Shown here in pieces: positions 1-8,096 of a stretch of DNA of 45,168 nucleotides (its first letter is position 1; each line of letters begins with the position of its first letter). The DNA lies in the NCBI GenBank assembly GCA_026414995.1, contig JAOAHY010000003.1, positions 1-45,168 on the forward strand. The letters run 5' to 3'. The position numbers and the translations under genes were made by a program. A model generated the notes under the pieces. That model was not told where the DNA came from and ran no database searches. It saw only the letters and a list, made by a program, of their open reading frames with translations. The DNA is from Caldisericia bacterium (GTDB lineage Bacteria; Caldisericota; Caldisericia; B22-G15).

Positions 1-608
1 TATCACTTTTTGTTGGCTTTGCTGCAATGTTTTCAGCAATTGTAATTGGTGTCATTATTGGTGCGCTTGCTGGTTATTATGGAGGTATACTTGATACACT
101 TCTAATGAGATTTACAGATATTATGTTTTCTATTCCTGTTTTACCTCTTTTAGTTGTTTTAGCATCAGTTATTCCTGGTGGTGGTATATGGAAAATAGTT
201 CTTGTTATTGCAATTTTTGGTTGGATGGTTGATGCAAGATTAGTTAGAGGTGTTTATCTTTCATTAAAAGAACAAGAATTTGCTGAAGCAGCAAGAGCAA
301 TTGGTGCTTCAAATTCAAGAATAATATGGAGACATCTTCTTCCTAATTCAATGGCTCCAATTATTGTCTCTGCAACTCTTGCAATTGGTGGAAATATAAT
401 TTACGAAGCATCTTTAAGTTACCTTGGTTTTGGAATTATGCCTCCAACTCCTTCTTGGGGAAATATGCTTCAAAATGCACAAAGTGCAATGTTTAATGCT
501 CCATGGCTTATTTGGTTTCCTGGACTTGCGTTATTTATAACAGTACTTGCATTTAACTTTCTTGGAGATGGGTTAAGAGATGCTCTTGACCCAAGATTAA
601 AGATATAA
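1..608 (+). CDS. oppC: Oligopeptide/dipeptide ABC transporter permease, OppC/DppC type (5' partial)
   Basis: Inner-membrane permease of a peptide-family (or alpha-galactoside/oligosaccharide-type) ABC importer. The reading frame is open from base 3, before the first ATG at base 27, and the codons upstream of that ATG continue a family-like membrane segment. The true start therefore lies outside the window. Visible parts are several hydrophobic segments, an AGYYGG turn and the cytoplasmic EAA loop (EFAEAARAIGAS, then RHLLPNSMAPI), which docks on the ATPase. The C-terminus (GDGLRDALDPRLKI) is typical of OppC/DppC. It is followed after 17 nt by its two ATPase genes, as in opp/dpp operons. The substrate cannot be told from this portion. 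Confidence 0.93.
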   Translation, partial: SLFVGFAAMFSAIVIGVIIGALAGYYGGILDTLLMRFTDIMFSIPVLPLLVVLASVIPGGGIWKIVLVIAIFGWMVDARLVRGVYLSLKEQEFAEAARAIGASNSRIIWRHLLPNSMAPIIVSATLAIGGNIIYEASLSYLGFGIMPPTPSWGNMLQNAQSAMFNAPWLIWFPGLALFITVLAFNFLGDGLRDALDPRLKI

Positions 609-625
609 AGCAAAGGGAGAATTTA

Positions 626-1624
626 ATGAAGAATGAAGTTTTATTAGAAACAAGAGATCTAAAAACTTATTTTTACACTGATGAGGGTATTGTTAGAGCA
701 GTTGATGGAGTTGATATTAAGATCAATGTAGGTGAGACACTTGGTTTAGTAGGAGAATCTGGATGTGGCAAATCAGTAACCTCTCTTTCAATAATGAGAC
801 TTGTACCATGGCCTCCTGGAAAAATTGTTAGTGGTGAAATAATTTTCAAAGGAGAGGATTTGTTAAAGAAATCAGAAGAAGAGATGAGAAGAATTAGAGG
901 AAGCCAAATTTCAATGATTTTTCAGGAACCAATGACTTCATTAAATCCTGTTTTTACAGTTGGATTTCAAATAAGTGAAGCAATTCTTATTCATCAAGAT
1001 GTAACAGAGGAGGAGGCAAAAAAGAGGGCAATTGAGATGTTAAATTTAGTAGGAATTCCAGATCCTGATAAAAGATACAACGAATATCCACATCAACTTT
1101 CTGGTGGTATGAGACAGAGAGTTATGATAGCAATGGCTTTATCATGCAATCCTGATCTTCTAATTTCAGATGAGGCAACAACTGCTCTTGATGTCACAAT
1201 TCAAGCTCAAATTCTTGAACTCATGAAGGATCTTAAGAGAAAAATTGGAATGGCAATATTAATGATTACCCATAACCTTGCAATAATTGCTGAAATGGCA
1301 GATAATGTTGCAGTTATGTATTCTGGAAAAATTGTAGAATATTCTGATGTTAAAACAATTTTTAAATCTCCACAACATCCATATACATATGGCCTTTTAA
1401 ATTCAATTCCACTTGTAACTAAGAGAAGAAAGAAAGGTGAAAGATTACCTATTATTGAGGGAGTTGTTCCAAATCCATACCATCTTCCAAAAGGTTGCTA
1501 CTTCCATCCAAGATGCCCATATGCAACTAAAATTTGTAGAGAAGAAGAGCCACGCTTAGAAGAAATCTCACCTAATCACTTTGTTAAATGTTGGAACTAT
1601 TTAAAACCTAATATGGGGGTATAA
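626..1624 (+). CDS. oppD: Peptide ABC transporter ATP-binding protein, OppD/DppD type
   Basis: First of two ATPase subunits that power peptide-type import at the cytoplasmic face of the permease. At 332 aa it has the usual length. Walker A is GESGCGKS (residues 43-50), the Q-loop lies in MIFQEPMTSLNP, the ABC signature is LSGGMRQR and Walker B is LLISDEATTALD. The C-terminal oligo_HPY extension has a cysteine cluster (CYFHPRCPYATKIC), which in this family can carry an Fe-S cluster. The start is set by AAAGGGAG about 8 nt upstream of the ATG. The next gene begins 2 nt after the stop, so the pair is translationally coupled. Opp and Dpp cannot be told apart from the ATPase. Confidence 0.95.
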   Translation: MKNEVLLETRDLKTYFYTDEGIVRAVDGVDIKINVGETLGLVGESGCGKSVTSLSIMRLVPWPPGKIVSGEIIFKGEDLLKKSEEEMRRIRGSQISMIFQEPMTSLNPVFTVGFQISEAILIHQDVTEEEAKKRAIEMLNLVGIPDPDKRYNEYPHQLSGGMRQRVMIAMALSCNPDLLISDEATTALDVTIQAQILELMKDLKRKIGMAILMITHNLAIIAEMADNVAVMYSGKIVEYSDVKTIFKSPQHPYTYGLLNSIPLVTKRRKKGERLPIIEGVVPNPYHLPKGCYFHPRCPYATKICREEEPRLEEISPNHFVKCWNYLKPNMGV

Positions 1625-1625
1625 G

Positions 1626-2597
1626 ATGGCTGAACCATTGGTAAGTGTTAAGAATTTGAAGAAGTATTTCCCAATTCATGGTGGAATACTTGGCGGAGTT
1701 ATAGCACATGTAAAAGCGGTTGATGATATTTCTTTTGATATTTATGAAGGTGAAACTGTTGGTCTTGTTGGTGAATCTGGTTCAGGAAAAACAACAGTTG
1801 GTAAAACAATTTTAATGCTTTATCCACCAACATCAGGAGAAATTAAATTTCTAGGACAAGTAATAAATAAACTTAAAGGCGAAGAGTTAAGAAGAATGAG
1901 AAGAAATATGCAGATAATTTTCCAAGATCCATATGGCTCACTTAATCCAAGAATGCCTATTTCTGAAATAATTGGAGAGCCCTTAGTAGTACATGGTCTT
2001 GTGAAAAATAAAAAAGAGATGATTGATAGAGTAGTTGAAGTTATGGAAATGGTTGGTTTGAGACCTGAATATATTAATAGATACCCTCACGAATTTTCTG
2101 GTGGTCAAAGACAAAGAATTGGAATAGCAAGAGCAATAATTTTAAATCCAAAATTTGTTGTTTGTGATGAACCAGTTAGTGCTCTTGATGTTTCAATTCA
2201 ATCTCAAGTAATAAATCTTTTAAATGAATTACAAGAAAAATTAAAATTAACATATCTTTTTGTTGCACATGATATGGCAGTTATAAGGCACATGTGCGAT
2301 AGAATTGTAGTTATGTACCTTGGAAAAATTATGGAAATAGCACCAAATGATGAACTTTTTGATAATCCACTTCATCCTTACACTCAAGCTTTACTTTCTG
2401 CAGTTCCAATTCCAGATCCTGAAATTAAAAAAGAAAGAGCAGTTCTTCAAGGAGATATTCCATCTCCTATAAATCCACCGAAAGGTTGTGTTTTCCATAC
2501 AAGATGTCCAATTGCAATGCCAGTATGTAAAGAGGTTGTCCCTGAACAAAGAGAAATAAAACAAGGTCATTTTGTTTCATGTCATGCTGTTAAATAA
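1626..2597 (+). CDS. oppF: Peptide ABC transporter ATP-binding protein, OppF/DppF type
   Basis: Second ATPase of the importer, working as a heterodimer with the preceding subunit. It has 323 aa. Walker A is GESGSGKT (residues 49-56), the Q-loop lies in IIFQDPYGSLNPRM, the signature is FSGGQRQR and Walker B is FVVCDEPVSALD. The C-terminal oligo_HPY segment holds CVFHTRCPIAMPVC. It is the last gene of the transporter operon, since a strong hairpin begins about 10 nt after its stop codon. The internal GGGGGT at the end of the upstream gene may serve as ribosome-binding site. Confidence 0.95.
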   Translation: MAEPLVSVKNLKKYFPIHGGILGGVIAHVKAVDDISFDIYEGETVGLVGESGSGKTTVGKTILMLYPPTSGEIKFLGQVINKLKGEELRRMRRNMQIIFQDPYGSLNPRMPISEIIGEPLVVHGLVKNKKEMIDRVVEVMEMVGLRPEYINRYPHEFSGGQRQRIGIARAIILNPKFVVCDEPVSALDVSIQSQVINLLNELQEKLKLTYLFVAHDMAVIRHMCDRIVVMYLGKIMEIAPNDELFDNPLHPYTQALLSAVPIPDPEIKKERAVLQGDIPSPINPPKGCVFHTRCPIAMPVCKEVVPEQREIKQGHFVSCHAVK

Positions 2598-2607
2598 ATA
2601 AAATTAA

Positions 2608-2638
2608 AAGGGGCTCTTCGGAGCCCCTTAAAAATTTT
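2608..2638 (+). terminator. cUUCGg hairpin at the end of the peptide transporter operon
   Basis: A nine-base-pair stem, AAGGGGCTC pairing with GAGCCCCTT, encloses the very stable UUCG tetraloop with the canonical C-G closing pair. On the + strand it is followed by AAAAATTTT, a poor U-tract. Read on the - strand the tract is better (TTTTAATTTTA). It sits directly before the DUF167 start codon, where a Shine-Dalgarno would be expected. It may be a terminator, a 3'-end stabiliser or a processing site. Confidence 0.7.
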
Positions 2639-2896
2639 ATGAAAATAAAAGTTAAAATAACCCCCAATTCTAAGATCAATAAAATAGTTTTATTTAAAGA
2701 ATCCACTCTATTTATAAAAATTTCAAAACCGCCTATTAATAATAAAGCGAATTCAGAACTATTAAAATTTCTTGAAGATATTTTTGAAGTTAAAGGTGTA
2801 AAAATAATTTATGGAGAGAGGGGGAGAGAAAAATTAATTGAAATACCAATTGATGAAAATTCATTTCTTGAAAAAATTAAAATGATTTTAAATTAA
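2639..2896 (+). CDS. DUF167 (YggU-type) family protein
   Basis: Small cytoplasmic protein of 85 aa matching the DUF167/UPF0235 family: the N-terminal KIKVKITPNSKINKI, the central PPINNKANSELLKFL helix and the following KGVKIIYGERGREKLIEI strand are characteristic. The molecular function is unknown. No Shine-Dalgarno precedes the ATG, which lies about ten bases after the stem of the UUCG hairpin. It must be translated from read-through, from a processed mRNA, or from a leaderless transcript whose promoter I cannot identify. lspA follows 21 nt later with its own -10 box. Confidence 0.85.
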   Translation: MKIKVKITPNSKINKIVLFKESTLFIKISKPPINNKANSELLKFLEDIFEVKGVKIIYGERGREKLIEIPIDENSFLEKIKMILN

Positions 2897-2901
2897 AATT
2901 T

Positions 2902-2910
2902 TGGTAATAT
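2902..2910 (+). promoter_or_regulatory. Extended -10 box for leaderless lspA
   Basis: TGGTAATAT fits an extended -10 element (TGn plus TAATAT). The hexamer ends 7 nt before the lspA ATG, so the expected transcription start falls on or next to the start codon. There is no Shine-Dalgarno sequence. Confidence 0.5.
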
Positions 2911-2917
2911 ATATTTT

Positions 2918-3361
2918 ATGAAATATATTTACTTTGTAATCTTCTCTTCTATTTTTATCTTTTTAGATAGAATTTCAAAATATTTTGTAATAAAAAATAT
3001 AAAATATGGAGATAGTATAAAAATTTTAGGGAATTTTTTAAAATTTGAAAGAGTTGATAATAGAGGTGGAATTTTTGGTCTTTTTCCAAATGGAAAATAT
3101 ATTTTTATTACTCTTTCAATAATTGCATTAATAATAATCTTTATTTTTTTTATTAAATATGAATTTAAATTTACATTATTTATTTTTCTTCTATCTTTAA
3201 TATTTTCTGGAATAACTGGAAATTTAATTGATAGAATTTTTTATGGTTTTGTTGTTGATTTTATAAGTGTCAAAAACTTTCCAGTTTTTAATCTTTCTGA
3301 TTCATATATTACAATTGGAGTTATTTTAATTGTTTTTTATTTATGGAGAGAAGAGTTATAA
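2918..3361 (+). CDS. lspA: Lipoprotein signal peptidase (signal peptidase II)
   Basis: Membrane aspartyl protease that cleaves the signal peptide of lipoproteins after diacylglyceryl modification. At 147 aa it is slightly short for the family. It has four hydrophobic segments, LDRISKYF near residue 17, the NRGGIFGLF motif (residues 48-56), GNLIDRI (101-106) and the two catalytic aspartates D114 (GFVVDFI) and D128 (NLSDSYI). A client lipoprotein is present in this window, the amino acid binding protein with lipobox FISC. It overlaps rluD by 19 nt, a common lspA-rluD pairing. A -10 box 7 nt before the ATG suggests a leaderless message. Confidence 0.95.
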   Translation: MKYIYFVIFSSIFIFLDRISKYFVIKNIKYGDSIKILGNFLKFERVDNRGGIFGLFPNGKYIFITLSIIALIIIFIFFIKYEFKFTLFIFLLSLIFSGITGNLIDRIFYGFVVDFISVKNFPVFNLSDSYITIGVILIVFYLWREEL

Positions 3362-4254
3362 AGTTAGTTTCAAATGAGCATGGCGAGAGATTAGACTCAT
3401 TTTTAAAAAAAAATTTAATAGAATATAGCAGGGAGTATCTTAAAAGTTTAATAAAAGATGGAAAAGTAACTGTTAATGGTGAAATTAAAAAACCATCTTA
3501 CAAAATTAAGGAAAAAGATATAATTGAAGTGATAATTCCTGAACCAAAAGAGTTATCAATTAAACCAGAAAATTTAAATATTGAAATTATATATGAAGAT
3601 GATGACATAGCGATTGTGAATAAACCTCAGGGAATGTTAACACATCCAACTGGAAAGAAAAAAGAAAATACACTTGTCAATGCACTTCTTTTTCACCTTA
3701 AAAATCTTTCTCAAATCGGTGGTGTATTGAGACCTGGAATTGTTCATAGATTGGATAAAGATACATCAGGTCTTCTTGTTATAGCAAAAAATGATTTTTC
3801 TCATCAAATTCTATCAAGAGATTTAAAAGAGAGAAAAATAAAAAGAATATATTATGCATTAGTTAAGGGAGAAGTGAATCAAAATGAAGGAACTATTTCT
3901 ATACCTTTAACTAAAAATTTCAAATCAAAAAAGTTTGTTAAGCCATCTCTTCTTGGAAAAGAAGCAGAAACTCATTTTAAGGTAATAAAAAGATATAAAG
4001 ATTTTACCTTACTTGAGATTTCGCTCAAAACTGGTAGAACACATCAGATCAGGGTTCACTTAAGTTTTATTGGATATCCAATAGTTGGTGATAGAGTTTA
4101 TGGGATTTCAATACCTCAATTGAAAGGACAACTTCTTCATGCTAAAAAATTAATTTTAAACCATCCAAGAACAGGGCAAAGATTAGAATTTGATTCTCCA
4201 ATCCCCGATTATTTTGAGAATTTTTTAAAGAATCTTCAAGAATTCAGTAAATAA
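3343..4254 (+). CDS. rluD: RluA/RluD family 23S rRNA pseudouridine synthase
   Basis: Converts specific uridines of large-subunit rRNA to pseudouridine. It has 303 aa, with an N-terminal S4 RNA-binding domain (about residues 12-65, containing RLDSFLKKN and DGKVTVNG) and a C-terminal catalytic domain with the HRLDKDTSGLLV motif; D138 is the catalytic aspartate. The RTHQIRVHL motif is also present. The start codon lies inside the lspA reading frame, so the two genes are coupled. Its 3' end overlaps the convergent pyrG by 30 nt. Which uridines it modifies (RluD type or a paralogue) cannot be read from the sequence. Confidence 0.9.
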   Translation: MERRVIKLVSNEHGERLDSFLKKNLIEYSREYLKSLIKDGKVTVNGEIKKPSYKIKEKDIIEVIIPEPKELSIKPENLNIEIIYEDDDIAIVNKPQGMLTHPTGKKKENTLVNALLFHLKNLSQIGGVLRPGIVHRLDKDTSGLLVIAKNDFSHQILSRDLKERKIKRIYYALVKGEVNQNEGTISIPLTKNFKSKKFVKPSLLGKEAETHFKVIKRYKDFTLLEISLKTGRTHQIRVHLSFIGYPIVGDRVYGISIPQLKGQLLHAKKLILNHPRTGQRLEFDSPIPDYFENFLKNLQEFSK

Positions 4255-5793
4255 ATTGTTTGGAGAAAGGGGTTTAGAAGAAAATTCTGGGTGGTATTGA
4301 ACTCCAATATAAAAAGGGTGCTCACTATATTCAACAATTTCAACCTCTCCATCCTTGTTTCTTCCAGAAATAATAAATCCTCCTTGATTTAATTCTTTAA
4401 TAAAATCAAGATTAAATGTATATCTGTGTCTATGTCTCTCCTTTATAAAAGTTTGTTTATAAATTGAATGTGCTTTAGTATTTTCTTTAATTATAATTTC
4501 ACTCTCTCCTAATCTCATTGTTCCACCAAGTAACTTTATATCTCTCTGTGAAGAAAGAAGATCAACTACTGGGTAGGGAGTTTCTTTTTCAAATTCTGTT
4601 GAATTTGCCTCTTTATAACCAATTACATTTCTAAAAAATTCAATTAATATAATTTGAAGTCCAAGACAAATTCCAAGAAGTGGTTTTTTGTTTTCTCTTG
4701 CATATTTTGCTCCATTAATCATACCCTCTATTCCTCTTTTTCCAAAACCACCTGGAATTATTATTCCATCGACTCTTTCAAGATTTTTATATAAATTTTC
4801 AATATCTTCAGAAGAAATCCATTCGATTTCAACATTTATTCCTAATTCAACACTAGAATGAACAAGAGCTTCCTTTAAAGAAAGATATGCATCTTTTAAT
4901 TCAACATATTTCCCTAAAATGCCTACTTTTTTAGTTTTAGCACCTTTATTTATTTTTGATGTAAAATTTAACCAATTTGAGATTTCTAAATCTCTTTTTT
5001 CATTAAAAATACTATCTAAAATAGTTTTGATGTTTGAATTTAATAGAACCTCTGGAACTAAATAGTGGGATTCAAGATCCTTGACAGGAATTATTTTTTC
5101 TATTGGAATTCCAAGATAACGAGAAAGTTTTTCTCTTTCTTGAAGTCCTATATCTTTCTTACTCCTTAAAAATAAAATATCGGGGTATACTCCTAAACTT
5201 CTTAACTCTTTAACAGAGTGTTGAGTAGGTTTCGTTTTTAGTTCTTCTGTTGTTTCAAGATATGGTACATAAGTTACATGAAAAAAGAAAACATCTTTCT
5301 CTTCAATTTTTAATTCAGATGACGCTTCAATAAAAGGAAGAGATTCTATATCACCAACAGTTCCACCAATTTCAGTTATAATTATTTCACAGTTATCTTT
5401 TTTAATTACATCTTTTATACAATTTATAATTTCTTGAGTTAAATGTGGTATAACCTGTATTGTCTGACCTAAAAAATCACCTTTTCTCTCTTTTTCAATT
5501 ATTGTTTTGTAAAGATATCCACTTGTAATATTATTATATCTTGACAGATTTTGATTTAAAAATCTCTCATAATGACCAATATCAAGATCAACTTCACCAC
5601 CATCTCTTGTAACAAAAACTTCTCCATGTTGGTAAGGATTCATTGAGCCAGCATCTACATTTAGATATGGATCAAATTTTAACATTGATACATTGTAACC
5701 CATATTTTTAATTATGAGACCAAGAGATGATGCTAAAATTCCTTTACCTAAGGAGGACATTACTCCTCCTGTTAAAAATATAAATTTTGCCAT
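4225..5793 (-). CDS. pyrG: CTP synthase
   Basis: Makes CTP from UTP, ATP and glutamine, the last step of pyrimidine ribonucleotide synthesis. It has 522 aa, the short end of the normal range. The N-terminal synthetase domain opens with FLTGGVMSSLGKGILASSLG. The C-terminal glutamine amidotransferase domain has the nucleophile motif GICLGLQ near residue 376 and the HPEF His-Glu pair near residue 500. The UTP/CTP site segments TEIGGTVGDIES and TKPTQHSV are present. It is the last gene of the leftward operon, 11 nt after the 98-aa protein gene, and it overlaps rluD tail to tail. Confidence 0.98.
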   Translation of the reverse strand: MAKFIFLTGGVMSSLGKGILASSLGLIIKNMGYNVSMLKFDPYLNVDAGSMNPYQHGEVFVTRDGGEVDLDIGHYERFLNQNLSRYNNITSGYLYKTIIEKERKGDFLGQTIQVIPHLTQEIINCIKDVIKKDNCEIIITEIGGTVGDIESLPFIEASSELKIEEKDVFFFHVTYVPYLETTEELKTKPTQHSVKELRSLGVYPDILFLRSKKDIGLQEREKLSRYLGIPIEKIIPVKDLESHYLVPEVLLNSNIKTILDSIFNEKRDLEISNWLNFTSKINKGAKTKKVGILGKYVELKDAYLSLKEALVHSSVELGINVEIEWISSEDIENLYKNLERVDGIIIPGGFGKRGIEGMINGAKYARENKKPLLGICLGLQIILIEFFRNVIGYKEANSTEFEKETPYPVVDLLSSQRDIKLLGGTMRLGESEIIIKENTKAHSIYKQTFIKERHRHRYTFNLDFIKELNQGGFIISGRNKDGEVEIVEYSEHPFYIGVQYHPEFSSKPLSPNNLFTEFLKIL

Positions 5794-5804
5794 ATGTTTT
5801 TAGA

Positions 5805-6101
5805 TTATATCTCTATTTTTTCCATCACCTCAACTTCTACATGTGCTATATCGATTATTTTGCTTATTGCCTCAATAAGTGCTTTACCCATATCAGATTC
5901 GAGACCTTTTTTCCATTTATCAAGTGATTCAACTGTATATTTAACATAAAAAATATTTGCCTCTCCATAAAGAGGCTTATAAACATCATAATCTTTTGCT
6001 CCCCACTCTTTTTGAACTGGCATAAACTCATTTAGCCACTTTTTAAAATCTTCAATTGTTTTTCCCTCTCTTAATTTATCCTTATAAATGATGTAAAACA
6101 T
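5805..6101 (-). CDS. Conserved hypothetical protein, possible dimeric alpha/beta-barrel fold
   Basis: Soluble 98-aa protein I cannot name with certainty. The pattern FYIIYKDKLREGK, a helix ending in NEFMPVQKEWGAKDYDVY, then ANIFYVKYTVESLDKWKKGLES, resembles small ferredoxin-like dimeric alpha/beta-barrel proteins (NIPSNAP or antibiotic-monooxygenase-like). That is inference from layout only. The ribosome-binding site is excellent (AAAAAGGAGGTG about 8 nt before the ATG), so it is probably well expressed. It lies between the Mth938-like gene and pyrG in the same direction. Confidence 0.7.
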   Translation of the reverse strand: MFYIIYKDKLREGKTIEDFKKWLNEFMPVQKEWGAKDYDVYKPLYGEANIFYVKYTVESLDKWKKGLESDMGKALIEAISKIIDIAHVEVEVMEKIEI

Positions 6102-6168
6102 TTAAATCACCTCCTTTTTAATTTTATCTTCTACTTTAATTATCCAAATTTTAATTCATTTTTCAAAT

Positions 6169-6507
6169 TTAACAAGTTAAATGAAATGCCCCAGCTTTTC
6201 TTTTATTATCTATTTCATTAAATTTTTTCACTGCTTCCTTTGTTTTTAAAATATAATATTCAATTTTTTCATCTTTAAGTTTTTTAATTAAATCTTCGCT
6301 TACTCTCATTAAACCATTTGCACCTGTTCCAATTATTAAAACTTCTGGCTTATACTTCAAAACTTCAAAAAGATCTGCTTCTTTTAGTAAATGTCCTTCT
6401 TCTCTCCACCAATTTTCTATTATTTTATCCTCTATAATAATTAAATCACTTTTATAAACTTTACCTTCAATTATAATTTCGCCAAATTCATAAGAATCTA
6501 TTATCAT
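6169..6507 (-). CDS. Mth938-like (DUF498) family protein
   Basis: Protein of 112 aa of the Mth938/DUF498 family, whose human relative NDUFAF3 helps assemble respiratory complex I. The bacterial and archaeal function is unknown. The segments [37 protein letters not shown] and the closing [11 protein letters not shown] are typical. Its ATG overlaps the stop of the adenosine-specific kinase gene by 4 nt, so the two are translationally coupled. Confidence 0.85.
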   Translation of the reverse strand: MIIDSYEFGEIIIEGKVYKSDLIIIEDKIIENWWREEGHLLKEADLFEVLKYKPEVLIIGTGANGLMRVSEDLIKKLKDEKIEYYILKTKEAVKKFNEIDNKRKAGAFHLTC

Positions 6508-6986
6508 AGTTTATACCCAATTTTTCTTAAAAACTCTTTTCTTTTATTTTTATCTTCATCGCTCTCAAAACCCAGTGGTGATTCACCATCAACAACGCCT
6601 AAAACTCCTCTGCCTTGTTGTGTTTCTACAACAATTACTTCTATTGGATTTGCGCTCGCAGCAAAAATTCTTACCACTTCCTCAACCATTTTTATTCTAT
6701 TCAAAACATTAATAGGATAAGCATCTTTTAAAAATATTACAAATATATGTCCAGCACCAATATTCATTGCATTTTCTTTTGCAAGTTCAATTAAATTGTC
6801 ATCATTTCCTGCAAATCTTATAAGTCTTGGACCAGATGATTCATTAAATGCAATTCCAAATTTAATTGATGTTGAACTTGTAATCAATGTTTCATATAAA
6901 TCTTCTACGGTTTTTATAAAATGTGATTGACCAATTATCACATTTAAATTCTCAGGATTTTTAATTTTAATTACTTTGATTTCCAT
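6504..6986 (-). CDS. Adenosine-specific kinase family protein (DUF355)
   Basis: Member of the small adenosine-specific kinase family (Adenosine_kin, formerly DUF355), known mainly from archaea and thermophilic bacteria and unrelated in fold to ribokinase-type adenosine kinases. The 160-aa sequence has family segments [54 protein letters not shown] and [16 protein letters not shown] chose the ATG at 6986 because a consensus AAGGAGG lies 9 nt upstream. A TTG at 6995 extends the frame but abuts that site and leaves no spacing. Biochemical assignment rests on few family members, so the true substrate here is inference. It is coupled to the Mth938-like gene. Confidence 0.85.
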   Translation of the reverse strand: MEIKVIKIKNPENLNVIIGQSHFIKTVEDLYETLITSSTSIKFGIAFNESSGPRLIRFAGNDDNLIELAKENAMNIGAGHIFVIFLKDAYPINVLNRIKMVEEVVRIFAASANPIEVIVVETQQGRGVLGVVDGESPLGFESDEDKNKRKEFLRKIGYKL

Positions 6987-7003
6987 AAAAATCAACCTCC
7001 TTA

Positions 7004-7447
7004 TTATTCAACTAAAATTTCTAAAATATTAATAGGAATATTAATTTTTATTTCATCAATTCTAATTGGAAATCCAAATACATAATTTATAAAATCATAT
7101 CTTTTTTCTTCAAATTGAACATTTAAATATACATCTCCGCTCTTTTTTGAAATGATTTTTATAAAGTCTGAAAAAGGTGAGTCAAGATTAATATTTGTGA
7201 GTTCTTTTACTAATTCATAAGATAAGAAGCAATACACCTTTGGATAAATTTTTATGTTTTTTATAAAAATTTCCTCATTTTCTTTAAGCTCACCAATTTT
7301 AATTTTTTTATTATAAGTTTCACTTTCTTTTAAATATACTTTCCAACCGAATCCAATTAAATAATTTTTGTTAATATTTTTTGATATAAAAAAAAGAAAA
7401 ACATAAAAAATTAAAATAAAGATAATTAAGATTATAGCTTTTTTCAT
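7004..7447 (-). CDS. Hypothetical membrane-anchored protein
   Basis: Unrecognised 147-aa protein. One N-terminal hydrophobic helix (about residues 4-22) is followed by a beta-rich, lysine-rich domain that is probably outside the cytoplasm. No motif was recognised. An upstream ATG at 7459 would extend the frame, but it overlaps a TATAAT box on this strand, so the methionine at 7447 (MKKAII) is the better start. Only 10 nt separate the -10 hexamer from this ATG and there is no Shine-Dalgarno, so the leader is very short or absent. It is the first gene of the leftward pyrG operon. Confidence 0.65.
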   Translation of the reverse strand: MKKAIILIIFILIFYVFLFFISKNINKNYLIGFGWKVYLKESETYNKKIKIGELKENEEIFIKNIKIYPKVYCFLSYELVKELTNINLDSPFSDFIKIISKKSGDVYLNVQFEEKRYDFINYVFGFPIRIDEIKINIPINILEILVE

Positions 7448-7457
7448 AATCATTAAC

Positions 7458-7466
7458 ATTATAACA
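7458..7466 (-). promoter_or_regulatory. Extended -10 box for the leftward pyrG operon
   Basis: On the - strand TGTTATAAT gives a perfect TATAAT with TG one base upstream. The expected transcript starts 3-4 nt before the ATG at 7447. Its upstream region overlaps that of the rightward promoter at 7474. Confidence 0.55.
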
Positions 7467-7473
7467 CTATTTA

Positions 7474-7482
7474 TGATATAAT
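7474..7482 (+). promoter_or_regulatory. Extended -10 box for the UPF0316 gene
   Basis: TGATATAAT is a consensus extended -10 element. The transcript should start near 7489, followed by a GGAGAG ribosome-binding site (7501-7506) and the ATG at 7512. It is back to back with the leftward -10 box, 13 bp away. Confidence 0.6.
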
Positions 7483-7511
7483 TTTACGATATAGTTTTTA
7501 GGAGAGATTAT

Positions 7512-8033
7512 ATGAATTATGAAGTTATTAAGATTGCTTTAACTATTTTTTCAATTAGAGTTGTTGGAATAACAATTTCAAGTTTTAGAACAATTCTTAT
7601 GGTTAAGGGTGAAAAACTTTTAACATTTATTTCCTCATTCTTTGAAACTGTACTTTATGTAATTGGTTTAAATCTTGTTTTGCAACATCTTGATAACTTC
7701 TTAAATTTATCTATTTATTCTCTTGGTTTTGCAGTTGGAAATTATATAGGAATGGTCATTGATGAGAAATTGGGAATTGGATATGAAACATTTATTGTTA
7801 TTCCTACAAAATGTGATGGAGAAATAACTAAACTTTTAAGAGATGAGGGTTATATAGTGACAAAAGTTAAAGGAGAAGGTTTGAAAGGTGAAAAAGATGT
7901 ACTTTATGTTACCTTAAAAAGAAAGGATATTAAAAAATTTGAAAATCTTATTAAAGAGTTTGATAAAGAGGCATTTTATTTTACACTTGAAACAAAAAAA
8001 GCAAGAAAATTTACATACTTGACAAAACATTAA
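7512..8033 (+). CDS. UPF0316 (DUF5698/DUF2179) membrane protein
   Basis: Protein of 173 aa of the UPF0316 family (B. subtilis YebE type); function unknown. Three hydrophobic segments fill residues 1-90 (the first containing SIRVVGITISSFRTILMVKG, a family signature). A cytoplasmic DUF2179-like alpha/beta domain follows (residues about 95-165, IVIPTKCDGEITKLLRDEGY). The cspA promoter lies across the last codons of this gene, with its -35 box inside the final residues. Confidence 0.85.
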   Translation: MNYEVIKIALTIFSIRVVGITISSFRTILMVKGEKLLTFISSFFETVLYVIGLNLVLQHLDNFLNLSIYSLGFAVGNYIGMVIDEKLGIGYETFIVIPTKCDGEITKLLRDEGYIVTKVKGEGLKGEKDVLYVTLKRKDIKKFENLIKEFDKEAFYFTLETKKARKFTYLTKH

Positions 8034-8046
8034 TTTCTGTTAAACT
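8019..8046 (+). promoter_or_regulatory. cspA promoter with consensus -35 and extended -10
   Basis: The -35 box is a perfect TTGACA (8019-8024). A 16-bp spacer ends in TGT and the -10 hexamer is TAAACT (8041-8046). The predicted start near 8053 gives a leader of about 44 nt. This is the only clear -35 hexamer I found in the window. Confidence 0.7.
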
Positions 8047-8052
8047 CAATTC

Positions 8053-8067
8053 GTACCTTGAAGGTAC
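8053..8067 (+). repeat. Perfect palindrome at the cspA transcription start
   Basis: GTACCTTGAAGGTAC is a seven-base perfect inverted repeat around one central base, beginning at the predicted transcription start. In RNA it can form a six-pair 5'-terminal stem-loop with a three-base loop. In DNA it is a symmetric operator-like site. A 5' stem-loop would suit an mRNA that must be stable or cold-responsive. Confidence 0.6.
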
Positions 8068-8096
8068 TAAACAATTTTTTAGGAGGAAGCATTAGC

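Noticed and set aside
7448-7459. Upstream ATG for the hypothetical membrane protein on the - strand
   Set aside because: It overlaps the TATAAT box that should drive the gene, so it would not be in the transcript.
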